Positions 8,995-16,690 of a stretch of DNA of 64,000 nucleotides are shown here, one piece after another. The stretch's first letter is position 1. The number at the start of each line of letters is the position of its first letter. Made by a program: the position numbers and the translations under genes. This DNA comes from Desulfosporosinus shakirovi. Lineage in GTDB: Bacteria; Bacillota; Desulfitobacteriia; Desulfitobacteriales; Desulfitobacteriaceae. Location: NCBI RefSeq assembly GCF_020595055.1, contig NZ_JAJDOO010000002.1, forward strand, positions 222,419 through 286,418, in the 5' to 3' direction. Under the pieces are notes generated by a model. The model made no database searches. It was given only the letters and a program-made list of their open reading frames with translations, and was not told the DNA's origin.

Positions 8995-9016
8995 AGCTTA
9001 GAGAGGGTTTGAGGAC

Positions 9017-9445
9017 GTGATAGAAGGTAAGGAAAACTGGGTAAAGTTGGAGAGGAATCTCCGCCAGATAGAATTATTTTTGGATCAGAAAACGCGGAAG
9101 TATCTGATTTTAAAAGGCATTTCGAATGCCCGCTTTATTTTGCTTGTCGAGGTATACTTTAACCCTGGCCTTTCATTAACTGAACTTTATGAAAAAATGT
9201 GTGTAACTCTCAGTACCGTAAGTAATCTTACTGATCAACTGGTTATTAGCGGGCTGTTGAGAAGGGAAAGACGTTCAGATGACCGCAGGGTTATTGAACT
9301 AAATCTTACCCAGGAAGGACATAATTTGCTCGAAGATATTCTTAAGTACAGATACAGCCTTATTAAAAATATCCTGGAAGTAATGCCAAACGGGAGCGTA
9401 AGCAGCTTTGTTAAGATTATCGAAGAATTCGTCTCTCACGTCTAA
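9017..9445 (+). CDS. MarR-family regulator at the head of the gas-vesicle-like cluster
   Basis: A 142-residue winged-helix protein with the MarR layout. An N-terminal dimerisation helix is followed by the helix-turn-helix LSLTELYEKMCVTLSTVSNL and a wing with the characteristic basic/acidic motif RRERRSDDRRVIELNLT. It begins with GTG at 9017 after gagagg. It is 52 bases upstream of the first GvpL/F gene and points the same way, so it is the probable transcriptional regulator of the operon. The inducer is unknown. Confidence 0.85.
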   Translation: MIEGKENWVKLERNLRQIELFLDQKTRKYLILKGISNARFILLVEVYFNPGLSLTELYEKMCVTLSTVSNLTDQLVISGLLRRERRSDDRRVIELNLTQEGHNLLEDILKYRYSLIKNILEVMPNGSVSSFVKIIEEFVSHV

Positions 9446-9497
9446 AACGGAAAAAGCGGGAAAACATTTCTGTTCATAGGAAGGGGGCGGAGAAGAA

Positions 9498-10406
9498 ATG
9501 AATTATAGGGAGAAAAGTAATATCTCTCAAAAATCCGGAACAAAGGAGAAAGGGTATTATATTTACTGTATTCTGCAGGGCAGTACAGCTCTGATAGAAG
9601 ACCATAAGGGAATCGATGGTATTGGCAAACTTTTTTTAAAAAATTATCGCAACCTTACTGCTGTTGTCAGCGAAGTGGAACTTGATACTTTTAAAGCACA
9701 AATAGCAGCAGTAGGCGAAGAAATTGATAGGGAGTGGATTGAGGAAAAAGCGCAAACTCATGAAAAAATAGTTGAGAGATTGATGAAAGAGAATGCTCTT
9801 CTACCAGCAAGGTTCTGTTCAATTGTGAGGAAAAAAGAAGATATCATAGCTTATATGGCTGACAATTACCATGAGTATGAGAGAGCGCTTGAAAGATTGA
9901 AAGGACGAGAGGAGTGGGGAGTTAAGGCATACTTCAGTTTTGAAAAGTTTAAACAGTTCATTATCGATAATACTCCAGAAATCAGGGAAAGAAGAGAAAT
10001 GCTTGCCTTTATGTCAATCAAGGCCACCTTTCTCATTCAGCGCAAAATAGACAACCTGATTAAGGAACATATGGACAAACGTCTTCAGGGGATTATTCCA
10101 CACATTGTAGAGATCCTGCGAGATGCGAGCGAGCAGGAGTCAATTGGGGCTGCGGAAATTATCAATCAAGAGCAGGTAGATAATTCGCTGCTTTTTAAGG
10201 CTTCTTACCTTGTTGAAAAAAACTTATTTCCTGCTTTCAACCATAAGCTGCACAAATTATCCGCTGAACTTGAACCAGAGGGGATGACTTTGGTTGTTAG
10301 CGGGCCATGGCCCCCGTATTCCTTTGTTGAAGATAAGAAAAATTCAGATCTTGAGCGATCTTTGGTACGAATGCTCTTTCCTATAAGATTGGCCGGAAAG
10401 AATTAA
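9498..10406 (+). CDS. gvpF: GvpL/GvpF-family gas vesicle protein
   Basis: A 302-residue protein of the GvpL/GvpF family, which in gas vesicles nucleates or assists assembly of the GvpA shell. Visible family features are YYIYCILQG at the N-terminus, the segment EKIVERLMKENALLPARFCSI, and the C-terminal signature VSGPWPPYSFVE. It consists of two alpha/beta domains with a helical region between them. It follows the MarR gene with a good SD and precedes a GvpA-domain gene by 28 bases. GvpF and GvpL cannot be told apart by reading, so the symbol stands for the family. A second copy occurs at 11851. Confidence 0.88.
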   Translation: MNYREKSNISQKSGTKEKGYYIYCILQGSTALIEDHKGIDGIGKLFLKNYRNLTAVVSEVELDTFKAQIAAVGEEIDREWIEEKAQTHEKIVERLMKENALLPARFCSIVRKKEDIIAYMADNYHEYERALERLKGREEWGVKAYFSFEKFKQFIIDNTPEIRERREMLAFMSIKATFLIQRKIDNLIKEHMDKRLQGIIPHIVEILRDASEQESIGAAEIINQEQVDNSLLFKASYLVEKNLFPAFNHKLHKLSAELEPEGMTLVVSGPWPPYSFVEDKKNSDLERSLVRMLFPIRLAGKN

Positions 10407-10434
10407 AACCAGTTAAAGAAAAGAGGACGTTAAG

Positions 10435-10845
10435 ATGATGGAAGCAGTTCGGGACAAAAATGACAGGTCTTCCCTTGTAGATGTGATAGACAGGCTTTTG
10501 GATAAAGGATTGGTAATTAATGCAGATATTACTGTATCTGTAGCCGGAGTGGAACTATTGGGGGTAAAGGTTAGGGCCGCCCTGGCCTCTTTTGCAACTG
10601 CAGCAAAGTATGGCCTTGAATTTCCCTCTGGTACCGATTACCAGACTGAAGCGTGGAGGGTGGCACAAGCCGGTGTGGAGACATGCCCTCAGTGCGGCAA
10701 GGAAGTAAGTAAAGAAGAGTTACTCACTGAGTGTTGTCCTTGGTGCGGCTGGATCAGCGCCAAAGCTGAGCTGAGATTAAAAGAGAGGGAGATAGCAGAG
10801 ATGCAGAGAATATCTGCGCCTATCCCGCCTATGCTTCAAAGATAA
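10435..10845 (+). CDS. GvpA-domain protein with C-terminal zinc ribbon
   Basis: A 136-residue protein. Residues about 12-65 are a GvpA-family domain (SLVDVIDRLLDKGLVINADI and the beta segment SVAGVELLGVKVRAALAS), the fold that builds the gas vesicle wall. Residues about 82-108 form a zinc ribbon (CPQC then CCPWCGW), followed by a charged helical tail. Shell-forming GvpA is usually about 70 residues and lacks zinc fingers, so this resembles the minor GvpJ/GvpM/GvpS-type proteins with an added metal-binding module. A related ribbon ends the protein encoded at 13428, which suggests both dock on the same partner. Confidence 0.85.
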   Translation: MMEAVRDKNDRSSLVDVIDRLLDKGLVINADITVSVAGVELLGVKVRAALASFATAAKYGLEFPSGTDYQTEAWRVAQAGVETCPQCGKEVSKEELLTECCPWCGWISAKAELRLKEREIAEMQRISAPIPPMLQR

Positions 10846-10890
10846 TGCTTTTACATGTAATGATAGAACCGGGCGTGGAGGAGAGGCAGG

Positions 10891-11367
10891 ATGGAGCAAC
10901 GAGGAAAAAGACCTATTCAAAAAGAAGAGTTAAGGCTATTCATGGAGGCCCTGGATGAGAAGAGCAAGAGAATATTCTGGCATTTCCGATGTCATGGACA
11001 TGTCAAGCTTGCCGAACTGACTGAACTTATTAATGCTTCTAATAATATGGAGGTCTTATACAGACTGAGAGAGGTAATAAATCCCCTGGCTGTAAGCATT
11101 TTGGGCAGGCCTTTGGTAGATTTTTGTGAATCCAGGCTTGACCGCGTTACCGGAAAAAAGGTGCTTTTTCATTGGTGGTTGCTGGATTTTACAGAAGCTA
11201 ACCAACTTCTGACAGAACTCGGAGGGAAACCTGCCTTGGATCTCTTTGATGAACATGACCATATTGTCATAATCTCTGAGGTATCTCCCTCATTGACAGT
11301 AAGTGATCGAGTGAAAGTGGAGCAGAGGCCGGGTATCTTAAGTATCAGGCTGGATAAACTCCGATAA
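10891..11367 (+). CDS. Uncharacterised protein of the gas-vesicle-like cluster, possible winged helix plus Hsp20-like tail
   Basis: A 158-residue protein that I do not recognise as a named family. The first half (about residues 8-60) is helical and could be a winged helix (FWHFRCHGHVKLAELTELIN). The last 40 residues (HDHIVIISEVSP, then GILSIRLDKL) resemble the end of an Hsp20/GvpH-like beta sandwich, where small heat-shock-like proteins bind GvpA. It sits between the GvpA-zinc ribbon gene and gvpK, 45 and 25 bases away, clearly in the same operon. A chaperone or adaptor role is a guess from position and the weak tail resemblance. Confidence 0.6.
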   Translation: MEQRGKRPIQKEELRLFMEALDEKSKRIFWHFRCHGHVKLAELTELINASNNMEVLYRLREVINPLAVSILGRPLVDFCESRLDRVTGKKVLFHWWLLDFTEANQLLTELGGKPALDLFDEHDHIVIISEVSPSLTVSDRVKVEQRPGILSIRLDKLR

Positions 11368-11392
11368 AATCCAGGGAGGAGGGGGAGTGGCC

Positions 11393-11707
11393 ATGGCAAT
11401 TGACATTAATGAGGACAATTTGAAACACGGCTTACTGGGCTTGGTTATGGCTCTGGTAGAGATTATTAGAGATTCTCTGAAACACCAAGCCCGTGAAAGA
11501 ATGAAAAGTGGGATTTTAGCGGATAAGGAGATGGAGAGATTAGGGAGGGCTTTAATGGAACTCGATATAGCCATTGAGGAAATAAAAGAGGAACAGGGAA
11601 TTACCGAATCGGTAAAGGGTGTAAGAGATGGATTGGATGAAATTGTAGATAGTGTTGTAGACCGGCTTCTAAATCCTGAGAGATGGGCGGAAGAAGCGGA
11701 TCAGTGA
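11393..11707 (+). CDS. gvpK: Gas vesicle protein GvpK
   Basis: A 104-residue protein of the GvpK family, which is needed for gas vesicle formation. The core NLKHGLLGLVMALVEIIRD and the helical segment DKEMERLGRALMELDIAIEE are characteristic. The ATG at 11393 is chosen because the SD gggaggagggg lies eight bases upstream; an in-frame GTG at 11387 would sit too close. GvpK occurs only in gas vesicle clusters, so it is the firmest anchor for the identity of this operon. Confidence 0.9.
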   Translation: MAIDINEDNLKHGLLGLVMALVEIIRDSLKHQARERMKSGILADKEMERLGRALMELDIAIEEIKEEQGITESVKGVRDGLDEIVDSVVDRLLNPERWAEEADQ

Positions 11708-11734
11708 ATGCGTTTACGCTAAAGCTGAACATCG

Positions 11735-11794
11735 AGACTTCGGTGGAGGAGTCTACCCTGAAGTAGATAAGGAACACCCACTTAAAGTGGGTGT
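11735..11794 (+). other. Pair of hairpins between gvpK and the second gvpL/F gene
   Basis: An AGACT/AGTCT hairpin (11735-11754) is followed by a perfect 21-base palindrome (11774-11794) with arms ACACCCACTT and AAGTGGGTGT around one base. There is no T run after it, so it is not a standard terminator. The layout resembles the end-hairpins and guide-RNA regions of IS200/IS605-type elements, so it could be a small element remnant or a processing/attenuation site within the operon. Confidence 0.45.
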
Positions 11795-11850
11795 CTTGGA
11801 ATTGATAAAGGACAACTGGAATTAGTCTTTAGGCAAAGGCAGGGTTGATT

Positions 11851-13104
11851 ATGGAGTATCTATATCTAGCGATGTTTCTCCAGGAGCTTGGCAAGGAGAT
11901 TAACGAAACAAATATACAAAGGATTTTTGCTGCTTTGGACATGGAAGCGGATGAGGCTAAAGTTCAGTTTTTGATCCCCGCATTGTCCGTTTTAACAACG
12001 GTTAATCGGAAAACGATCAAGAAAACAGCGGAATCTTCTCTTGGTCAGCAGATCAGTTATTTGCAGAAACGATTTGAGGTTTTGGAAAACTCTCTGACAA
12101 AAGCTAATGAGAAGAAGACATTCCCCAAATACGAGGAGTCGGGACCACTAGCAGTTAACGCGGACAAAGAAAAGATGAAAGAGGCAGACGAACCTGAGCA
12201 TGTAGTTAATCCCTATCCTGTTGGGCATCTTGAAGACAAAGGACCAGAAACAGTGAATGAATCCTTTGGATACAAAAAGAAAGAGACTGTGCAGAAACAA
12301 CCTGCCCGGTACGTGTATGGTATAGCCGATCAAGGAATAAAGGAGCATCTGGGACCAATAGGTCTGGATGGTAAGGAAGTTTATACAATTCCCTATAAAG
12401 ACACCTGTGTTATTGTTCACGACTGCTTAGCTGAGCCTTACAAATCAGAGGATGAGAACGTAGTAAAGGAATGGCTGTTCACCCAGCAGGAAGTACTGGA
12501 TTCGGTAGCGGAGAAGTTCGGAGTGGTGCTTCCGATGAGCTTCGATATGATCGTAGAGGGAAAGAACGGAAGTGATCCTGATCAAGAGGTAAGGGAATGG
12601 CTGGAAAAAAATTATGAGAATTTTCGCGTAAAGATGTCTGTTCTTAAGGACAAGCAGGAATATGGAGTTCAGGTCATTCTGGACACAGGCATTTTAAGTG
12701 AAAAACTCATTGCAACAGATGAAATACTGAAAATCAAAAAGGCAGAGATCGACACTAAACCGGAAGGAATTGCCTATATGGAGAAAGAAATTTTGAAGGA
12801 CCTGTTGAAGGAAAAGGTTGAGGAGAGTGCTGATCAGTACTTCAGGGAGTTTTACCACAGGATAAAAAAATACACGGAGGACATTGTCTTAGGAAAGGCT
12901 AAAAAAGTTGGGGGAAATCAGCAAATGCTGATGAATCTGTCATGTTTAGTGAAAAAAGACAGGGTCGGCGAATTAGGAAATGAGCTGGAGAAGATTGAAA
13001 ACGTCGATGGTATTTCGGTAAGATTTAGTGGCCCCTGGGCGCCTTACAGCTTTGTCACTCCTGAAAAGGGGGTGACAAGCAATGGAGAAGACCAGTCTGA
13101 ATAG
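11851..13104 (+). CDS. GvpL/GvpF-family protein with archaeal ribosomal P1/L12-like N-terminus
   Basis: A 417-residue protein. Residues about 1-45 (MEYLYLAMFLQELGKEINET, then IQRIFAALDMEADEAKVQFL) look like the N-terminal dimerisation domain of the archaeal ribosomal stalk protein P1/L12, which starts with MEY, a small/hydrophobic run and GKEINE. A charged, probably disordered linker follows (about 60-145). The GvpL/F domain then runs from YVYGIADQG (about 150) to FSGPWAPYSFVTPEKG near the end. ATG 11851 was preferred over TTG 11845 because it matches the P1 start. The stop overlaps the next gene by 23 bases, indicating coupled translation. Confidence 0.85.
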   Translation: MEYLYLAMFLQELGKEINETNIQRIFAALDMEADEAKVQFLIPALSVLTTVNRKTIKKTAESSLGQQISYLQKRFEVLENSLTKANEKKTFPKYEESGPLAVNADKEKMKEADEPEHVVNPYPVGHLEDKGPETVNESFGYKKKETVQKQPARYVYGIADQGIKEHLGPIGLDGKEVYTIPYKDTCVIVHDCLAEPYKSEDENVVKEWLFTQQEVLDSVAEKFGVVLPMSFDMIVEGKNGSDPDQEVREWLEKNYENFRVKMSVLKDKQEYGVQVILDTGILSEKLIATDEILKIKKAEIDTKPEGIAYMEKEILKDLLKEKVEESADQYFREFYHRIKKYTEDIVLGKAKKVGGNQQMLMNLSCLVKKDRVGELGNELEKIENVDGISVRFSGPWAPYSFVTPEKGVTSNGEDQSE

Positions 13105-13465
13105 TGGCGAAGAGTTGATCTTAAAGGCTCAAGGCCACTTACAGTTTGGAGCCTCCTGGAAGCAGGGCCATTTTTTCCTTACTAACCGACGGCTATTTTT
13201 CACCCCTATTGCTAAAAAGCTATTTGAAGTCAGCCTGGATCAGATTACAGAAATGAGCATTGCCAAAAGAAGCTGGCTGCTGGGGGTGAGAGTGAAACAG
13301 TTATGTATTAGCTACAGCGCTGGCCTTGAGACGGAGAAAGTCTGCATAACCTTGGCAGAACCCAAGAAATGGGTTGAGGAGATTAAAGAAAGTATGACAC
13401 TTATGCTGGCCGAAAGGTGGAGTTACAATGGAGCCAACCCGGAGCTCCCAGGCAACACTGAATGA
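13082..13465 (+). CDS. Small GRAM/PH-like domain protein of the gas-vesicle-like cluster
   Basis: A 127-residue protein containing one GRAM/PH-like beta domain (about residues 8-105). The giveaway is the strand pair GHFFLTNRRLFF, matching the G-x-L-x-x-T-N-x-R-L pattern of bacterial PH/GRAM domains. Such domains bind lipids or proteins. Its coding sequence overlaps the genes on both sides (23 and 38 bases), so it is translated as part of the operon. The same domain is duplicated in the next protein, so it may be a free paralogue of that module. It is not a known gas vesicle component as far as I can tell. Confidence 0.75.
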   Translation: MEKTSLNSGEELILKAQGHLQFGASWKQGHFFLTNRRLFFTPIAKKLFEVSLDQITEMSIAKRSWLLGVRVKQLCISYSAGLETEKVCITLAEPKKWVEEIKESMTLMLAERWSYNGANPELPGNTE

Positions 13466-14507
13466 CCTGCTGGATAGAATCCTTGACAAGGGTATTCTGT
13501 TAAATACAGACCTGATTATATCGGTAGCCGGGATTCCCCTCTTGGGTGTTAATCTCAAACTGGCTCTGGCAGGGATGGAAACCATGTTGGAATACGGTAT
13601 CATGCAGGATTGGGATGAAGCCCAGCGTGCTGTGGCTATGAAAGAAACAGAAATTGATAGGCCTGCCCTGGGGAAAGATGAATATATCATTTTTTCCGTA
13701 TTTGGAACCCACTGGTACAGCAAGGGGATCTACAACAGTTGGCGGGCAGGCACACTATACATTACCAATAAAAGGCTGATCCAGTTCAGGAAAATGCCCT
13801 CTGAAGTTTTATTTGAAGTGTACTATGAAGAGATCAAGGCGATGGCTCTTCGGGAAAGGGATCACTTCACAGGCAGCAGGCGTAAAGAGCTCCATCTCCT
13901 GTTAAGGGAAGACGAAGTAGCCCAGCTGCACACTAAAAATTCCGAGGCTTTGAGAAAAGTCTTGGTAGACGCCATTAAAGCAAAGGGACTAAGCCTGGCA
14001 GAGAATCTTGCCTTCCCGGATAAAAAAGAAGTGCCTGGCGACTTTCTAGAGCAGGAGGAGGAGGTGCATCATTCGGGCCAGATGTGGCATCAGGTCTCCT
14101 TTTTGGCGGATGGAAACACGCGCTACCAATGGAAACCGGGACACTTATATCTCACGAATAAGAGGCTCTGTTGGTGGTATGATTTTGAAAGAAAGCTGCT
14201 TTTGGAGATTCCTTCTGAAAAGCTTCAACACGTTACCGTGCAAAATGTCCAGTTTGGAAGTGCACCAGTGGAGGAAAAGTCTCTGATTGTATTATATAAA
14301 GAGGGAAAAGAAAATAAAGTGGTCTGCTTTTCATTCAATGAAGCTTCCCTGGGGGAATGGGAGAAAGTGATTGGAGAACTGACCAAGGAGCATGAAGCCG
14401 GAAGAGGGATGGAAACATGTCCCAGGTGCGGGAGAAAAGCAACCAGAGCAGATTTGCTCGTAAACGGCTGTTCACGGTGCGGTTGGGTGAGTCACAGGAT
14501 CCAATAA
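13428..14507 (+). CDS. GvpA domain - two GRAM/PH-like domains - zinc ribbon fusion protein
   Basis: A 359-residue multidomain protein. Residues about 10-62 are a GvpA-family domain (TLNDLLDRILDKGILLNTDL, then SVAGIPLLGVNLKLALAG). Two GRAM/PH-like domains follow at about 85-180 and 215-325, marked by GTLYITNKRL and GHLYLTNKRL. Residues about 333-355 form a zinc ribbon (CPRC, then CSRCGW) very like that of the smaller GvpA-domain protein encoded at 10435. The parts suggest a wall-type polymerising domain linked to lipid- or protein-binding modules. The ATG lies inside the preceding gene after an SD-like ggtgga. Confidence 0.85.
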   Translation: MEPTRSSQATLNDLLDRILDKGILLNTDLIISVAGIPLLGVNLKLALAGMETMLEYGIMQDWDEAQRAVAMKETEIDRPALGKDEYIIFSVFGTHWYSKGIYNSWRAGTLYITNKRLIQFRKMPSEVLFEVYYEEIKAMALRERDHFTGSRRKELHLLLREDEVAQLHTKNSEALRKVLVDAIKAKGLSLAENLAFPDKKEVPGDFLEQEEEVHHSGQMWHQVSFLADGNTRYQWKPGHLYLTNKRLCWWYDFERKLLLEIPSEKLQHVTVQNVQFGSAPVEEKSLIVLYKEGKENKVVCFSFNEASLGEWEKVIGELTKEHEAGRGMETCPRCGRKATRADLLVNGCSRCGWVSHRIQ

Positions 14508-14545
14508 GGGGAAAGTTTATAAGCATGAAGGGGGAGCAAACCGGG

Positions 14546-16690
14546 ATGACAGGCGTGTATTTCAGTCAGGAAACTAAAATCTCCCTGAGAGTACAAGAAG
14601 CTGGGGCCAGAGAAGTGGGACGTGGTATTGCAAGAATGGATCCGGAGGATATCAGCTTGTTAGGTGTAGAGGTTGGTGATATTATTTCTATCTTCGGCAA
14701 AGAGGATGCCGCTGCCAAGGTCCTGCCAGCCCATAAGGAATACCGAGGTAAATCGATTCTCCAGATCGATGGAATCCTGCGCGCTAATGCTGGGGTCGGC
14801 ATTGATGACGAAGTGGTTGTGGGAAAAAGCACATGCACTATAGCCCGTTCTGTTACTTTATCTCCAATCAGTGAAGACTGTAACCCCAATCAGAGATGGG
14901 ATACCGAATATATAGGCAAATTGCTGGAAGGTTTGCCTGTGAGGCAAGGCAACCGGGTCCGGGTCGCACTTTTTGGCTCAAAATCTGCGGATTTTATAGT
15001 GACTAAGACGTCTCCAGGTGAGGTTGTACTGATCCATGCTTGTACAGCATTGGAAATTGAAAGTACTGCCGATGAGCGGAAAGGTAGAGTCCGAATTGCT
15101 TATGAGGATATCGGAGGACTTCATCCTAAACTACAGCGAGTACGGGAAATGATCGAGCTTCCCTTCAGATTTCCGGAGATATTTGAACAGATTGGGATAG
15201 CTCCTCCCAAAGGTGTATTGCTTTACGGCCCTCCGGGAACGGGTAAAACCTTGATTGCCCGGGCTATAGCCTCGGAAACCGAGGCCCATTTCATTGCAGT
15301 AAACGGACCTGAAATCATTCATAAGTTTTATGGAGAGAGTGAGGCCAAATTACGGGGTGTGTTCGAGGAAGCTGCCAGTAAGGCGCCTGCCATCATCTTC
15401 ATTGATGAAATTGATGCGCTTGCGCCAAAACGGACTGAGGTATCCGGAGAGCTCGAGAAGAGGGTTGTCGGCCAGCTTTTAGCGATGATGGACGGACTGG
15501 AAAAACGCAAGCAGGTGGTGGTTATTGGGGCGACGAATATTCCTGATGCCTTAGACCCGGCCCTGAGGAGACCGGGCAGGTTTGACAGGGAAATCTCCAT
15601 CAGTGTACCTGATAAAGGCGGAAGGAGAGAAATTCTTGAAATTCATACAAGGGGAATGCTTCTGGCGAAGGACGTTGATTTAGGAAAGCTTGCTGAGATC
15701 ACACATGGATTTGTCGGAGCAGATCTGGAGGCTTTATGTCGGGAAGCAGGGATGTTTGCTGTCCGAGAGATTCTTCCGGAAATAGATTTTCACCGGAACT
15801 TTATACCCAAGGAGAGCTTACTTAGGCTGGGGGTCAACATGGACCATTTTACCTGTGCCATGAGGGAGATCGAGCCTTCTGCCATCCGTGAGGTATTTGT
15901 TGAGGTTCCAAATGTAATGTGGGAGGATATAGGTGGGTTAAGTGAGATAAAGGAAGCACTGAAGAAAGCAATTGAGTGGCCGCTTAAATATCGAGAACTT
16001 TTCGACCATGTAAAGAGTCGAAATCCGAAAGGTATTTTATTAGCAGGACCTCCCGGGACTGGTAAGACCCTCATCGCTAAGGCCGTGGCCTCTGTGAGCA
16101 ACGCAAACTTCATTTCAGTTAAAGGTCCGGCTCTTTTTACTAAATGGGTGGGTGAGTCAGAAAAGAGATTGAGAGAAATCTTTAAAAAGGCGAAGCAGGC
16201 TGCTCCTTGTATAATATTTTTCGATGAGATTGATGCCATGACGAGTGCCAGGGATTCGGGGGCCTCTGATTCAGGTGTGGGTCAAAGGGTTATCAGTCAG
16301 TTGCTGACCGAACTTGATGGGGTAGAAGAACTGAAAGGCGTTGTTGTCCTGGCTGCCACCAACCGGATAGACCTAGTAGACCCTGCCCTCTTGAGACAGG
16401 GCAGGTTTGATCACATCTTTCAAATTTCTGAACCTGATGAGTTGGAGAGATGTGAGATCTTTAAAATTCATCTGAGAGGCAGGCCCGTGGCTGAGGCAGT
16501 GAATATCGAAGAACTGGCAGGTCATACTGCCGGGTTTGCCGGTTCTGATATTTACGGCATATGTGAAAAAGCAGCGCTAAAGGCTATGGATAGGTTTATC
16601 ACAAGTGGTGAGGATTGCCTGGATAATTTGGTGATTAGTGCAGAGGATATGCATTTAGCGATAAATGAGGTAATCCGTATCAAAAAATAA
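14546..16690 (+). CDS. CDC48/VAT-type double AAA ATPase
   Basis: A 714-residue AAA+ unfoldase with the archaeal VAT/CDC48 layout. The N-domain (about 1-170) begins ISLRVQEAGAREVGRGIARM, the double-psi barrel that binds clients. D1 has Walker A GPPGTGKT and Walker B IIFIDEIDAL. D2 has a second GPPGTGKT and IIFFDEIDAM. It extracts or unfolds proteins in complexes. Start 14546 is chosen because aagggggag lies nine bases upstream; ATG 14525 is an alternative, and a longer reading would overlap the previous gene. It takes the place that the MoxR-like AAA protein GvpN holds in ordinary gas vesicle clusters and closes the operon. Confidence 0.93.
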   Translation: MTGVYFSQETKISLRVQEAGAREVGRGIARMDPEDISLLGVEVGDIISIFGKEDAAAKVLPAHKEYRGKSILQIDGILRANAGVGIDDEVVVGKSTCTIARSVTLSPISEDCNPNQRWDTEYIGKLLEGLPVRQGNRVRVALFGSKSADFIVTKTSPGEVVLIHACTALEIESTADERKGRVRIAYEDIGGLHPKLQRVREMIELPFRFPEIFEQIGIAPPKGVLLYGPPGTGKTLIARAIASETEAHFIAVNGPEIIHKFYGESEAKLRGVFEEAASKAPAIIFIDEIDALAPKRTEVSGELEKRVVGQLLAMMDGLEKRKQVVVIGATNIPDALDPALRRPGRFDREISISVPDKGGRREILEIHTRGMLLAKDVDLGKLAEITHGFVGADLEALCREAGMFAVREILPEIDFHRNFIPKESLLRLGVNMDHFTCAMREIEPSAIREVFVEVPNVMWEDIGGLSEIKEALKKAIEWPLKYRELFDHVKSRNPKGILLAGPPGTGKTLIAKAVASVSNANFISVKGPALFTKWVGESEKRLREIFKKAKQAAPCIIFFDEIDAMTSARDSGASDSGVGQRVISQLLTELDGVEELKGVVVLAATNRIDLVDPALLRQGRFDHIFQISEPDELERCEIFKIHLRGRPVAEAVNIEELAGHTAGFAGSDIYGICEKAALKAMDRFITSGEDCLDNLVISAEDMHLAINEVIRIKK

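Larger units (their letters stand above)
8477..9016 (+). other. Non-coding stretch with hairpins and mobile-element debris
   Basis: This 540-base gap holds a CCCCTGTC/GACAGGGG hairpin (8594-8614), a transposase remnant on the minus strand (8684-8780), a terminator-like hairpin (AAACCCC 8816-8822 with GGGGTTT 8839-8845, then T-rich) and an operator-like inverted repeat near 8975. No intact gene was seen. Confidence 0.6.
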
